Source: Myxococcales bacterium UBA5297
GTDB lineage: Bacteria; Myxococcota; Myxococcia; Myxococcales; UBA5297
Assembly: GCA_002408385.1 (NCBI GenBank)
Contig: DHSB01000024.1
Coordinates: forward strand, 118,150-142,009
Direction of reading: 5' to 3'
Length of the DNA: 23,860 nucleotides
Under the pieces are notes generated by a model, which was given only the letters and a program-made list of their open reading frames with translations, did no database searches and had not been told where the DNA came from. Position numbers and translations under genes: made by a program. This document shows, in pieces, positions 1 to 9,188 of this stretch. Every line of letters starts with the position of its first letter. Positions within the stretch are counted from its first letter, which is position 1.

Positions 1-2601
1 CAGGGAGATGCGCCGGGCACCGATCCGGCGAGCGTGTCTGATGCCTCGGCCGTTGGCGGAGCTGGAGCTCCGCCGCTCCATCCGCTCGTAGGCGACAAGG
101 TCGAAGGCACTCCGATCATCCGTCGCGTCCCGGTCCCGGTGCTCCGCCCGGCGCTGGACTTGTGCAAGCCGACGGGGGTTGTCCTGGGCTCCGGCTCGCG
201 CGTCCTCGTCGTTCCCGACGAGGGAGGCGTCGCCTCGCGACTCCGCGAGCTGCTCGAGAAGCGCGGCGTCGAGGTGCTGACCCTCGGAGACGAGCCGGTC
301 GACAGGCAGGTCCGCGCTCTGCAGGCCGCAGCCCCTGTCTCCGGCGTCTTTCATCTCCCCGCGCTCGACGTGGAAGCCGATCTGGTGGCCGCCGGATCCG
401 AAGAGGTGGACGCCATCTTCGAGAGGCGCCTCCGCGCGCTCTTCCGCCTCTGCCAGGAGCTCCCCACGCTCGGCACTTCGGGAACGTTCTTGGTCGCCGG
501 AACCCGCCTCGGCGGTCTGTGCGGCTACGGCGCCGAGCCCGCGACCGCTCCGGCCGGCGGCGCGGTGTCCGGCTTCGTGAAGGCCTTTGCCCGAGAGCGC
601 GCTGAAGGGACCGCGAAGGCCGTCGACTTCGCCGCCGACGCGAGCCCGGAGCAGATCGCCGAGGCCCTGGTAAACGAAACGCTGCGCGATCCCGAAGCGG
701 TCGAGGTCGGGTATTCCCTCGGTGCCCGCCACTCGGTCGGCCTCACGGTCCAGGGCAGCGACGATCCGAGCGTCGCGCCCCTGACCAAGGACTCGGTCGT
801 CCTCGTCACCGGCGCGGCAGGCGGAATCACCCGCGAGATCGTCCGCGACCTCGCCCGCGCGAGCGGCGCCACCTTCTACCTCTGCGGCCGCACCAAGCTC
901 CCTGACGCCTCCAACGCGGACCTCTCCCTTTTCGAGAGCGATCCGGCCAGCCTTCGGCGCGAGCTCTCGGCGCGGCTCGAGTCCGACGGCGTGCGCGCGA
1001 CGCCGGCTCAGGTCTCGCGCCTGCTCGCCAATCTGGAGCGCGACTCGGCGCTCCTGAAGCTGCTCGCAGAGGTCGGCGAGTGGGGCACGGTCCACTACCG
1101 CGCGGCCGACGTCCTCGACGAGAAGGCCATCGCCTCGGTCGTCGAGGAGATCCGCGCGAGCCACGGCCGCATCGACCTCCTGATCCACGCCGCGGGCATC
1201 GAGCGCAGCCGCCTGCTCCAGAACAAAGACGCCGAAGAGTTCGACCGGGTCTTCGACGTCAAGGTTCTGGGCATCCTCAACGTGCTGCGCGCGGCCGAGG
1301 GCCTGCCGGTCGACTCCCTCGTCCTCTTCTCTTCGGTCGCCGGCCGCTTCGGCAACCTCGGGCAGACCGACTACAGCGCCGCCAACGACCTCCTCTGCAA
1401 GCTGTCGCTCGCGCTGCCGCGCTTCAGGCCAGAGACCCGCGCCTTGGCCATCGACTGGACAGCCTGGGACGGCGCCGGGATGGCGACCCGCGGCAGCGTC
1501 TCGCAGGTGATGCGCCGCGTCGGCATCGAGATGCTCCCGCTGGCGCAGGGCGTCCCGGTCGTGCGCCACGAGCTCGAAGCGGGGACACGCGGCGAGATCG
1601 TCGTCGGCAAGGCGCTCGGCGTGCTGATGAACCCGCGCGACGCCGACGGCGGCCTCGATCTCGAACGGATGGCCTCACGCCTCGCCCAAGAGAAGCTGCC
1701 GATGCTCGGCCGGGTCCTGCGCCTCGACCTGCACGAAGGCCTCATCGTCGAGACGACGCTCGACCCCGCCGCCGAGCCGTTCCTTCGCGATCACGCGATC
1801 GACGGTGTGCCCGTGCTGCCGGGTGTGATGGGGATAGAGGGCTTTGCCGAGCTGGGGCGCGTGCTGCTGCCCGACTACCGCGTCGCCGGCTTCGACGACG
1901 TGCGGTTCGAAGCGCCGATGAAGTACTACCGCAGCGCGCCGCGGCCCGGCCTGTTCCGCGGGCTCCTCGTCCGCGAGGGCGACGACGAGGTCTCGTTGCG
2001 CGTCACGCTCTGCTCTTCCCGAACCCTGCAGAACGGCCAGACGCAGGAGCTGCGCCACTTCAGCGGCACCGTGCGCCTGACCCGCGCGCAAGCCGAACCG
2101 CGCCTCGAGGGTGCCGCCGAGGCGCGTGAGGGCCGTCCGGTCAGCGCCGCCGACATCTACCGGGTCTTCTTCCACGGTCCGGCCTACCAAGTGCTCGACG
2201 AGGTCCGGATTCACGACGAGGGCGCGAGCGGCAGCTTCCGGGCGGACCTCCCGGCATCGCTCGCGAACAGCGACTACTCACTCGTCTTCTCGCCGAGGCT
2301 GCTTGAGCTTTGCCTGCAGACCGCCGGGGTCTACGAGCTGGGCAGCACCGGCCGGATGGCGCTGCCGGCGGCGATTGAGCGGATAGTGGCGCACGCCGTG
2401 CCCGCCGAATCGGCGTCGCTGAGGGCCGAGGTGAGGCCGCACCAGGACGCGAGTGGCCTGAGCTTCGATGCCCGGGTCTGCGACGGCGAGGGCCGCGTCT
2501 ACCTCGAGGTCGCCGGCTACCGGACCTCCGCGCTTCCGGACGGACTGCCGGAGGAGCTCGTCCGGCCGCTGCGCGCCGCGGTGACCGAAGGCCGAGCGTG
2601 A
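1..2601 (+). CDS. Polyketide/PUFA-type synthase, C-terminal part (KR + dehydratase), 5'-truncated by window
   Basis: The frame is open from base 1 (a GTG at 34 is internal), so this is the last 866 residues of a longer protein. Residues about 60-250 resemble the structural half of a PKS ketoreductase. The catalytic SDR half follows, with the nucleotide loop VTGAAGGIT near residue 269, a Ser in LFSSVAGRFG near 443 and a Tyr in QTDYSAAND near 457. A double-hotdog dehydratase comes next: DHAIDGVPVLPG near 597 carries the catalytic His, and FHGPAYQ near 723 opens the second hotdog. Where many PKS dehydratases have an Asp, this one reads LLELCLQ (Glu). Order and sequence fit the KR-DH end of PfaA-like or glycolipid-type iterative synthases, which reduce and dehydrate the beta-keto chain on carrier domains in the cytosol. 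The ketosynthase, acyltransferase and carrier domains expected upstream lie outside the window, so the product is unknown. The stop overlaps the start of the phosphopantetheinyl transferase. Confidence 0.88.
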   Translation, partial: QGDAPGTDPASVSDASAVGGAGAPPLHPLVGDKVEGTPIIRRVPVPVLRPALDLCKPTGVVLGSGSRVLVVPDEGGVASRLRELLEKRGVEVLTLGDEPVDRQVRALQAAAPVSGVFHLPALDVEADLVAAGSEEVDAIFERRLRALFRLCQELPTLGTSGTFLVAGTRLGGLCGYGAEPATAPAGGAVSGFVKAFARERAEGTAKAVDFAADASPEQIAEALVNETLRDPEAVEVGYSLGARHSVGLTVQGSDDPSVAPLTKDSVVLVTGAAGGITREIVRDLARASGATFYLCGRTKLPDASNADLSLFESDPASLRRELSARLESDGVRATPAQVSRLLANLERDSALLKLLAEVGEWGTVHYRAADVLDEKAIASVVEEIRASHGRIDLLIHAAGIERSRLLQNKDAEEFDRVFDVKVLGILNVLRAAEGLPVDSLVLFSSVAGRFGNLGQTDYSAANDLLCKLSLALPRFRPETRALAIDWTAWDGAGMATRGSVSQVMRRVGIEMLPLAQGVPVVRHELEAGTRGEIVVGKALGVLMNPRDADGGLDLERMASRLAQEKLPMLGRVLRLDLHEGLIVETTLDPAAEPFLRDHAIDGVPVLPGVMGIEGFAELGRVLLPDYRVAGFDDVRFEAPMKYYRSAPRPGLFRGLLVREGDDEVSLRVTLCSSRTLQNGQTQELRHFSGTVRLTRAQAEPRLEGAAEAREGRPVSAADIYRVFFHGPAYQVLDEVRIHDEGASGSFRADLPASLANSDYSLVFSPRLLELCLQTAGVYELGSTGRMALPAAIERIVAHAVPAESASLRAEVRPHQDASGLSFDARVCDGEGRVYLEVAGYRTSALPDGLPEELVRPLRAAVTEGRA

Positions 2602-3416
2602 GCAAAACGATCCTCTGGTGGAACCTGTTGCGGTCGGACGATCCTCGATTCGTCGAGGAGGCAGCACGGCGAGGGATCGCCGACCTTCGTGTCGGCCAAC
2701 CTCGGTTCGGCTCCGCCGCCCCCGAGCCTTGCCCTGCTGGCCGCGCCGCCCGGGACCGGACCGAAGGCCTTCTCTCGGAGAGGGAGCGGCGGGTCTTCGA
2801 CGCCCTCCGCACTCCCAAGCGACGTCAGGAGTGGCTGCTCGGGAGGATGGTGACCAAGGACCTCGTCCGCGCCCTGCTCGGGACCAAGGGCGAGGCTCCT
2901 CTCCCCGCGGCGCTCACGGTCGCCGCGGCGGAGGACGGCTCGCCGTACGTCGCGCTCGAAGGCGCGGGGCCGTTACCCGTGACCGTCTCGCTCAGCCATC
3001 GCGCCGGGCTGGCCCTCTGCGCGCTCGTCGAAGCGCCGGGCGCGCCGCTCGGAGCCGACCTCGAGCTCTGCGAGCCACGCCCGGCCGGATTTGCCGCTGA
3101 CTTCTTCACGCGGGCCGAGGTCGACTCCCTCCCCGAGGCTCCCGAGCAGGCGCGCTGGCGGTCGGTCGCCGAGATCTGGTCCCTGAAGGAGTCCGCGCTC
3201 AAAGCCGTGCGGCTCGGGCTGGGTGCGGACACCCGCTCGGTACAGGTGGGAGCCCGCGGTGCACCGGAGGCTGGCTGGAGCCAAGCCGAGCTCGAGTTGC
3301 AGCTCCCCAGTGCACCGCGACGGGCACGCGGCCTCGCGCGTTGGCACGGAGCCCACGTCCTCACGCTCGCGTGGCTGGGCGATGGACGCGCGGTCGCCAA
3401 GTCAATCAGCGAGTGA
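2598..3416 (+). CDS. 4'-phosphopantetheinyl transferase (Sfp/EntD type)
   Basis: This 272-residue protein should move phosphopantetheine from CoA to a serine of acyl carrier domains, turning apo-synthase into holo-synthase. The family motifs are in order: SLSH at residues 131-134, GADLE at 152-156 (metal-binding Asp and Glu), and the WSLKESALKA block at 195-203 with its Glu and Lys residues. The length is near the usual 220-270; the first 60 residues are poorly conserved-looking. The GTG start at 2598 overlaps the TGA of the synthase in a GTGA, giving translational coupling. This arrangement makes the upstream synthase its likely substrate, as in many PUFA and glycolipid clusters. Family assignment is firm; substrate is inference. 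Confidence 0.92.
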   Translation: MSKTILWWNLLRSDDPRFVEEAARRGIADLRVGQPRFGSAAPEPCPAGRAARDRTEGLLSERERRVFDALRTPKRRQEWLLGRMVTKDLVRALLGTKGEAPLPAALTVAAAEDGSPYVALEGAGPLPVTVSLSHRAGLALCALVEAPGAPLGADLELCEPRPAGFAADFFTRAEVDSLPEAPEQARWRSVAEIWSLKESALKAVRLGLGADTRSVQVGARGAPEAGWSQAELELQLPSAPRRARGLARWHGAHVLTLAWLGDGRAVAKSISE

Positions 3417-3420
3417 ATCT

Positions 3421-3465
3421 CCAGAGAAGGCAGGTGTCCGGCAGGACTCGAAATCTTCTCTCTGG
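3421..3465 (+). terminator. Possible hairpin just after the PPTase gene
   Basis: AGAGAAG at 3423-3429 pairs with CTTCTCT at 3455-3461, and flanking CC/GG can pair past a 2-nt bulge. It begins 4 nt after the PPTase stop. There is no T-tract, so it is at best a weak or factor-dependent terminator or an mRNA-end stabiliser. Confidence 0.28.
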
Positions 3466-3510
3466 CGCTCTCCCGCCTCGCCCTTGCTGCGGCGCCTGCA
3501 GCCCGAGTAA

Positions 3511-4017
3511 GGGGCGGAGATATGCCGGGCGGTCGTCAACTTCCAGGGTCCGCTGTTCTTCTGCGTCATCGCCCGCTGCCACGGCGGCGCCTACGTCGTC
3601 TTCTCCAAGCAGCTCAACCCGAACATGAAGGTGCTGGCGCTGCGCGGATCGTACGCGTCGGTCATCGGTGGCGCGCCGGCCGCGGCGCTCGTCTTCCCCG
3701 AGGAAGCGCGAACGCGGACGGTGAAGGATGCGCGCGTCGTCGAGATGGAGCGGCGGCTGCGGGCAGAGGGCCACGGTCCGCCGCTACAGCAGGAGTAGCA
3801 GGACCTCTTCGGCCGGGTGCACGCGGAGAAGGTGCGGGAGATCGCCAAGAGGCTCGACTCCATCCACTCGGTCGACCGGGCGCAGCGGGTGGGCTCGCTC
3901 GATGGGATCATCGAGCCGGGCGCGCTACGGCCGGGGTCGATCGCGGCGATCGAGGCGGCACGGCCACGGAGCGCGTCCTCAGTTCTAAACGAGAGCCCGG
4001 TGAAGATGCTCGGCTGA
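3511..4017 (+). pseudogene. Remnant of a biotin-dependent acyl-CoA carboxylase, C-terminal carboxyltransferase end
   Basis: Reading the plus strand in one frame after a TAA at 3508-3510 gives about 168 residues that look like the end of the carboxyltransferase domain of multidomain acetyl/propionyl-CoA carboxylases. Recognisable blocks are AVVNFQGPLFF, HGGAYVVFSK, GSYASVIGGAPAAALVFP, and later IHSVDRAQRVGSLDGII. An in-frame TAG at 3796-3798 interrupts it, and the similarity continues in the same frame on the other side. No start codon or Shine-Dalgarno is evident, and the biotin carboxylase, biotin carrier and N-terminal transferase regions are absent. This is therefore a truncated, nonsense-broken relic, not a gene. 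The intact enzyme would have made malonyl- or methylmalonyl-CoA, a sensible partner of the synthase and PPTase upstream. Family recognition is from memory of conserved blocks; the metabolic link is inference. Confidence 0.8.
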
Positions 4018-4103
4018 GCCTCGCGCCTCACGGGTCCACATCTTCGACTGCTCTCGCGAAGCTCCGCCGGCGTCGCTCCCACCTGGAACCAGCGGGGAGA
4101 GGC

Positions 4104-4289
4104 CTATCCCTTGCGCGCTGGAGCGTTGTCCCTGCCCTTGCCGGAGGGCTTGCCAGTCGTGCTCGGAAAGCCGGCCCGGGTGCCCCCGCGACTCGTCTTG
4201 CCGCCGGCGCCCTGGCGTTGACCTCCTTGCCCTCCACCGCCCCCCTTTCCGCCGCCTCCACCTGCGCCCTTGCTTCCGCCTTTGGCCAT
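4104..4289 (-). CDS. Small Gly/Lys-rich basic protein, unknown function
   Basis: This predicted 61-residue protein begins MAKGGSKGAGGGGG, has poly-Gly tracts interspersed with Lys, Gln and Arg, and ends in a less repetitive tail containing GFPSTTGKPSGKGRDN. An upstream in-frame ATG exists at 4337, but I chose the ATG at 4289 because GAGGAG lies about 8 nt before it. There is no signal peptide or membrane segment. The strong positive charge and disorder would suit nucleic-acid or polyanion binding, but that is speculation. It lies downstream of the 263-residue gene on the same strand, separated by a hairpin, and converges with the carboxylase relic. A low-complexity open frame in GC-rich DNA can arise by chance; the ribosome site and non-repetitive tail argue for a real gene. 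Confidence 0.55.
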   Translation of the reverse strand: MAKGGSKGAGGGGGKGGGGGQGGQRQGAGGKTSRGGTRAGFPSTTGKPSGKGRDNAPARKG

Positions 4290-4417
4290 ACCTCGGCTCC
4301 TCTCGATAGCTGTCCGGTAAGCCGAAGGTAGGCGCACTTCTCGCGGCCGGCGATGAGCGGCGAGCCCGCTGGCCCCCCGCGCTCGAGCGGCGCGCGCGGG
4401 CTCGACCGCGCGAGACG

Positions 4418-4458
4418 CGAAGGGCCCTGCCCTCGACGGAGGAGAGCAGAGCCCTTCG
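4418..4458 (-). terminator. Long hairpin between the two unknown minus-strand genes
   Basis: CGAAGGGC at 4418-4425 pairs with GCCCTTCG at 4451-4458, and inner bases (CTGC with GCAG, CTC with GAG) extend the stem. It lies 113 nt after the stop of the 263-residue gene. There is no T-run on the minus side; the plus side reads GTTT. A second small stem (CCCGA/TCGGG, 4464-4477) and the palindrome GCTTCCGGAAGC (4482-4493) are adjacent. Likely a transcript end or a processing structure. Confidence 0.42.
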
Positions 4459-4571
4459 TTTCATCCCGATCGCTCGGGCGAGCTTCCGGAAGCCGCGGCG
4501 GACCTTCCCGACCGGCCGGTTGAAGTCGAGCAGGCCTCTCGAACCTAGCTGCCGCCCCCGCCCGAGGAGGC

Positions 4572-5363
4572 CTACTTCTTGCGCTTGTACGCGCGTGAGC
4601 AGAGCGGCGGGACCATCTCGTCGGCTTCTTTGTGCCACAGCCAGGTGGCAACCCGGCGCAGGTCCTTGTGGCGCAGGCAGAGCAGAGTCCACAGAAGGTC
4701 GCGCGTCTCGGCGGCCCCGCTCCTGGCGTCGGACGGGCGGTTCTTCGCCGCCTGCGGCACGCTCTTCTCGCGCAGGTGGCTGCCGAGCGACTCGGCCTCG
4801 GAGAGCATTTCCGGGGTCACGCTGATCTTGCCCCGGAGCTCTGGCGCATGGCGCGCGAAGAGCGCAACGGCATCGATGAGGTCGGTGGCCAGGTCGACCT
4901 TCCCGCGCCCCTTCCGCAGCGGATTGAATTCGTCGGCGTCGACGAGCCCGGCACAGATGAGAACCTCGATCTGATCGAAGAGGCGGCGCCGGAGGACCAC
5001 GCCTCGCTTGTAAGCATCGTCGGCCTTCGACGATTTGCCCGCGGGTGCCACCGTGCGAGCCACGTGTGCGACCGTCTCGCTCAACCGCGGAAGGTCGAGC
5101 AGCGACTCGACGTTGACCAGCGGCAGTTCCTTGTGGATGCGCGCGATGATCTCGGGCGAAGAGATCGAGTTGACGCCCCGGCGGACGTTCATCGCCATGA
5201 CGTCGGTGTTCACGCGGCAGACCCGGATCGAGCCCTTGGGGATGGAGCGCGCTTCCTCCGTGTAGTGCTCCAACTCGAACCTGAAACCGATGCTCGCTTC
5301 GACCTTCGGCACCGGCACGACGACCATGCAATCCTGCTTGGAGACTTTGGTTTCGTCAGGCAT
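4572..5363 (-). CDS. Hypothetical protein (263 aa), family not recognised
   Basis: I do not recognise this protein. The start is the ATG at 5363, because a strong GGAGGAGGG lies about 10 nt upstream; an in-frame ATG at 5393 lacks such a site. The N-terminal third (about residues 10-75) reads like a beta-rich domain (MVVVPVPKVEASIGF, then SIRVCRVNTDVMAMNVRRG). The rest is rich in charged helices, with a segment at about 110-160 (DDAYKRGVVLRRRLFDQIEV) and a very basic C-terminus ending YKRKK. No signal peptide, membrane segment, zinc motif or nucleotide loop is visible. Codon use is typical for the window (strong G/C third positions), so it appears native and translated. It is transcribed away from the 1-kb gap upstream and towards the Gly-rich gene. 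Confidence 0.75.
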   Translation of the reverse strand: MPDETKVSKQDCMVVVPVPKVEASIGFRFELEHYTEEARSIPKGSIRVCRVNTDVMAMNVRRGVNSISSPEIIARIHKELPLVNVESLLDLPRLSETVAHVARTVAPAGKSSKADDAYKRGVVLRRRLFDQIEVLICAGLVDADEFNPLRKGRGKVDLATDLIDAVALFARHAPELRGKISVTPEMLSEAESLGSHLREKSVPQAAKNRPSDARSGAAETRDLLWTLLCLRHKDLRRVATWLWHKEADEMVPPLCSRAYKRKK

Positions 5364-6380
5364 TTGCCTATTCCCTCCTCCCCCGAGGCGCATGCGCCTC
5401 TATGGGCGTGTGCGTGTCTTCCGAGAGGCCACTCGGCCCGGCCCACTCCGGGCGCGCCCCTCGAGAACGCCCGGACAGAAGCAGATCGCGACCTCGTTTG
5501 CAAGCTTTGAGGTACTCGCTCTTCCTTCACTGTTCGCTGTTCGACAGAACGCCGGGGGCTTTTCTCTTCGGAGGCCTCCTTGACGCTCCGCGAATGCCTC
5601 GCTCCGCGACGTGGAGGAAGCCCCCTTGCCGCGACTACCGATCGCGAGGGCAATCCGAGATTCCCGCGGCCTCCACCCGCGCATCGGGTGCGCCCAGATT
5701 GAGACAGGTCTCTTCCGAATCTCCTCCCGAGAGCCTCAGCGAAGACTCGGGCCCTTCGTGCAGCCGAGCGATTCGCCCTCCAGGAAGCGAAAAGCATCAC
5801 CTCTTGGCCCTCGAATGTCGGGCGCGAGACATCCCCGCCCCGGCGCAGCGAGCCGCACTGTCGGCTCTGAGACATCGCCCGTCGCCCCCGAGGGTTTGGC
5901 GATGCGATCTCGGAAGACTCGAGCTCAATCACCCGGTCCGGATGAAGCTCGCCTGAGCGACCGACGCCTCCTCCCGAACGGCGAGAGTCCGCTCGCTTGG
6001 CAAATCAACCTTGTCCCAGCCTTTCCGACCTGGGGGCGGGCCCAGAACGTCGCCGCGCCCTCGAGCAAGAACAGCGAAACGAGGCTTCTCCCCACTCGTC
6101 GTGCCATGCGCGGACGAAGCCCGAGTCCCCCCTCCTTCTCCGCCGCGGTCCGGCGTCCCGACGCGTTGTCGCCGAGCTCGACGAGAAGAAGGCAACCCTC
6201 GGACCGAGAGGCGCCCCCGTCAAAGGCGACCGAGGAGCGGGAAGGGCCCCTGGTTCACGTCGTCGGCAGGAGCGCTTCCTCTCGAGCTGGGGTGAACTGC
6301 GGCAAACGCGCCTCTCGCTTAGACTCGCAAGCCGACAACTGACGCACCGGCCTACTCGCATCCCTCACGCCCCGACAGCC
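5364..6380. other. About 1 kb without a recognisable gene
   Basis: Open frames here on both strands are Arg/Ser/Pro-rich and match no family I know, which is typical of chance frames in GC-rich DNA. The stretch must hold the promoters of the minus-strand 263-residue gene (start 5363) and the plus-strand uvrA-like gene (start 6381), which diverge from it. I see no convincing -35/-10 pair, tRNA, repeat array or insertion-sequence end. Confidence 0.5.
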
Positions 6381-8936
6381 ATGGCTTCTCAGATCACCAT
6401 CCGCGGCGCGCGGCTGCACAACCTGAAGAACGTCAGCCTCTCGCTCCCCAAGAACCAGCTCATCGTCCTCACCGGACTGTCCGGGTCGGGTAAGTCCACC
6501 CTCGGGTTCGACATCCTCAACAAGGAGGGCCAGCGCCAATACCACGAGCTGCTCGGCTTCGTGTCGCCCTGGCTGTCGAAGCCCCCGGTCGATTCGATCT
6601 CCGGGCTCATGCCGTCGGTCAGCGTCGACCAGCACCTCACCAACCGCAGTCCCCGCTCGACCGTCGGGACGAGCACCAACATCTACTCGTGGCTGCGCGT
6701 CTTGTTCGCCCGCCTCGGGCGCCGCCCCTGCCCCGCCTGCGGGGAAGAGATAGCGCCTTCCTTCGATGCCTCTCAAACAGCCGACGAATCGGTCACCGAG
6801 GAGGAAGAGAGCGCTCCGGAGGAGACGTCTCCCTGCCCGTATTGTGGCGCGCCCGTCGCGCAGCTCGGGATGGCGCACTTCTCCTTCAACAAGGTCGAGG
6901 GGGCTTGCTCAGCCTGCACCGGGCTGGGCACCGTCCTTCAGGCGGACCTCTCGCGACTGGTCGACGAGGACAAGAGCATCCCAGAGGGCGCGATCCACGG
7001 CCGCGACGGTCGCTGGAGTGACTACTACCTCTCGACCCTGCGGGCCGCCTCGACGCACTACGGGCTCGAGCTCGATCCTTCCCGCGCGATCAGGGACTTC
7101 ACCCCGGCGCAGCGCGATCTGCTCTTCCACGGCACCGAGAGTCCCCTCTTCCGCCGCCACTTCCCGGACGTCGAGCCACCGGCGACCGTACGCAAGGGAC
7201 GTTTCGAAGGCCTCGCCACCAACCTTTTGCGCCGCCACGCCGAGCACCTCTGCGAGCACGCCAACGAGCCGCATTACAGCCACAAGCTCGACGAGCTCCT
7301 GATCAACCGGGCTTGTCCCGACTGCGCCGGGACGCGCCTGCGCGCCGAGAGCCGGGCCGTCACCGTACAGGGCCGCGACATCGTCGGGCTCTCGCGGGTA
7401 TCGCTCCTCGATCTCGACGCCTGGCTCGAGGCTCTTCCAGCCTGCCTGACCTCGGACGAGAAGGTCGTCGCCGAGCCGGTGCTCCTCGAGTTGCGCAAAG
7501 CGATTGCGCGCGTGGTCGAGGTCGGCGCCGGCTACCTCACGCTCGAACGTGCCTCGCCCACGCTCTCGGCCGGCGAGGCGCAGCGACTGCGTCTGGCCTC
7601 CTTGCTCGACTCTGCTCTGAGCGGGGTTCTTTACGTCTTCGACGAGCCGACCATCGGGCTGCACCATCGCGACACGCGCCGTCTTGTCGAGGTGCTGCGC
7701 CGCCTGCGCGATCTCGAGAACACCGTGGTGGTCATCGAGCACGACCTCGAGGTCATCGCCGCGGCCGATCACGTGGTCGACTTCGGACCGGGCGCAGGCA
7801 AGCACGGCGGAGAGGTGGTCGCCGCGGGAGCTCCGGCGAAGCTCGTCGCCGAGCCCCGCTCGCTCACCGGGGACTTTCTGGCCGGCCGCCGGTCAATCCC
7901 CATCCCAACGCCCCGCCGCTCGACCGACGGGGCGGCACTCACCCTTCGCGGCGCCCGGGAGCACAACCTCCAGAATCTGACGGTTCGCGTCCCGCTCGGC
8001 GCGCTCGTCGCCGTCACCGGGGTCTCCGGCTCGGGCAAGTCGACGCTGGTCTTCGACGTCCTTGACCGCGCCCTGCGCAAGCGCCTCCACGGCTCGAGCG
8101 AGGAGCCCGGCGCGCACGACGCGCTCGACGGGTTCGAGCAGCTCGACAGGGTCATCACCATCGACCAGGCGCACCTCGGGCGCATCCCACGCTCGAACGC
8201 GGCGACCTACTGCGACGCGTTCACTCCGATACGCGAAGCGTTCGCCTCGACGCCCGAAGCTCGCCGGCTCGGGCTATCGGCCCGTCACTTCTCGTTCAAC
8301 GTGCCGGGTGGGCGCTGTGAGCGCTGCGAAGGAGCGGGCGTGCTGAGCGTGAAGATGCAGCTCCTGCCCGACTCGGAGGTGCGCTGCCCGGCCTGCCAAG
8401 GGAGGCGCTTTACCCGCGAGACCCTGGCGGTGCGTTACCGCGACCACGACATCTCCCAGGTCCTCGAGCTGACCGTCGACGAAGCGCTGGCGCTCTTTGA
8501 AGGCGTTGTGGCGGCGCGAGGGCGCCTGCGGGTGCTCTCCGAGGTCGGTCTCGGCTATCTGCAGCTCGGGCAACCGGCCACCACGCTCTCGGGCGGCGAG
8601 GCGCAGCGGGTGAAGCTGGCCAAGGAGCTCGGCCGCCGGGCGACCGGCCGCACGCTCTACCTTCTCGACGAGCCTACGACCGGCCTTCACCTGGACGATA
8701 CGGCTCGGCTGCTCGGCGTTCTGCAGAGCCTGGTGGAGGCCGGCAACAGCGTGGTCGTCGTCGAGCACAATCTGGAGGTGGTGAAGGTGGCCGACTGGGT
8801 CATCGATCTCGGACCCGAAGGCGGGGCTGCGGGCGGCAGGCTCGTCGCGCAGGGAACCCCTGAGCAGATCGCCCGGGTTCCGGAATCCTTCACCGGCCAG
8901 GGTGTGAGAGCGCGCCTGAAGCCTGCGCGAAGCTAA
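6381..8936 (+). CDS. uvrA: Class II UvrA-like DNA-damage-recognition ATPase
   Basis: This 851-residue protein has the UvrA architecture: two ABC ATPase modules, each split by zinc-binding insertions. Module I has Walker [10 protein letters not shown] (32-40), signature [11 protein letters not shown] (about 395) and Walker [10 protein letters not shown] (about 419). Module II has Walker [10 protein letters not shown] (about 547), signature [11 protein letters not shown] (about 736) and LLDEPTTGL (about 761). Cys pairs CPAC (117), CPYC (152), CPDC (312), CERC (644) and CPAC (669) fit the zinc modules. Between CPAC and CPYC there are only about 35 residues with an acidic linker, where canonical UvrA (about 940 aa) has its UvrB-binding domain; hence class II. 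Such proteins bind damaged or drug-modified DNA, but their partner is unclear. An upstream in-frame extension to 5997 is Arg/Ser-rich junk; ATG 6381 begins the conserved [15 protein letters not shown]. No UvrB or UvrC gene is nearby. Confidence 0.9.
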   Translation: MASQITIRGARLHNLKNVSLSLPKNQLIVLTGLSGSGKSTLGFDILNKEGQRQYHELLGFVSPWLSKPPVDSISGLMPSVSVDQHLTNRSPRSTVGTSTNIYSWLRVLFARLGRRPCPACGEEIAPSFDASQTADESVTEEEESAPEETSPCPYCGAPVAQLGMAHFSFNKVEGACSACTGLGTVLQADLSRLVDEDKSIPEGAIHGRDGRWSDYYLSTLRAASTHYGLELDPSRAIRDFTPAQRDLLFHGTESPLFRRHFPDVEPPATVRKGRFEGLATNLLRRHAEHLCEHANEPHYSHKLDELLINRACPDCAGTRLRAESRAVTVQGRDIVGLSRVSLLDLDAWLEALPACLTSDEKVVAEPVLLELRKAIARVVEVGAGYLTLERASPTLSAGEAQRLRLASLLDSALSGVLYVFDEPTIGLHHRDTRRLVEVLRRLRDLENTVVVIEHDLEVIAAADHVVDFGPGAGKHGGEVVAAGAPAKLVAEPRSLTGDFLAGRRSIPIPTPRRSTDGAALTLRGAREHNLQNLTVRVPLGALVAVTGVSGSGKSTLVFDVLDRALRKRLHGSSEEPGAHDALDGFEQLDRVITIDQAHLGRIPRSNAATYCDAFTPIREAFASTPEARRLGLSARHFSFNVPGGRCERCEGAGVLSVKMQLLPDSEVRCPACQGRRFTRETLAVRYRDHDISQVLELTVDEALALFEGVVAARGRLRVLSEVGLGYLQLGQPATTLSGGEAQRVKLAKELGRRATGRTLYLLDEPTTGLHLDDTARLLGVLQSLVEAGNSVVVVEHNLEVVKVADWVIDLGPEGGAAGGRLVAQGTPEQIARVPESFTGQGVRARLKPARS

Positions 8937-9188
8937 GCGCGGCTCGACCTCGCGCGCTGCGGCGCTGCGCTGCGGTTTGACGGCTCGTCTTGCCGCCTTG
9001 CAGACCGTGCAGGCCGCAAGCATGACGCGCGCGCGAATCGCCGCTGCGCGAATGGCGCAGGCCTTCTGCCCTGTTTCAGGCGACCGGAACGGGACCGAAC
9101 GACGCGGAAAAGCGCTGACGAGCCTCCCGGCCGCCAGTCCGCTCGGCTGTCCTCGAGAAGGCCGCCCTGCCTGCCGCGCTACCCGCCG

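Noticed and set aside
1..33. GTG at 34 as the true start of the synthase
   Set aside because: The frame is open to base 1 and the protein begins mid-linker before half of a ketoreductase; no ribosome site precedes the GTG.
5997..6380. N-terminal extension of the uvrA-like gene (about 128 codons)
   Set aside because: The extension is Arg/Ser-rich with no family similarity; conserved UvrA sequence begins at ATG 6381.
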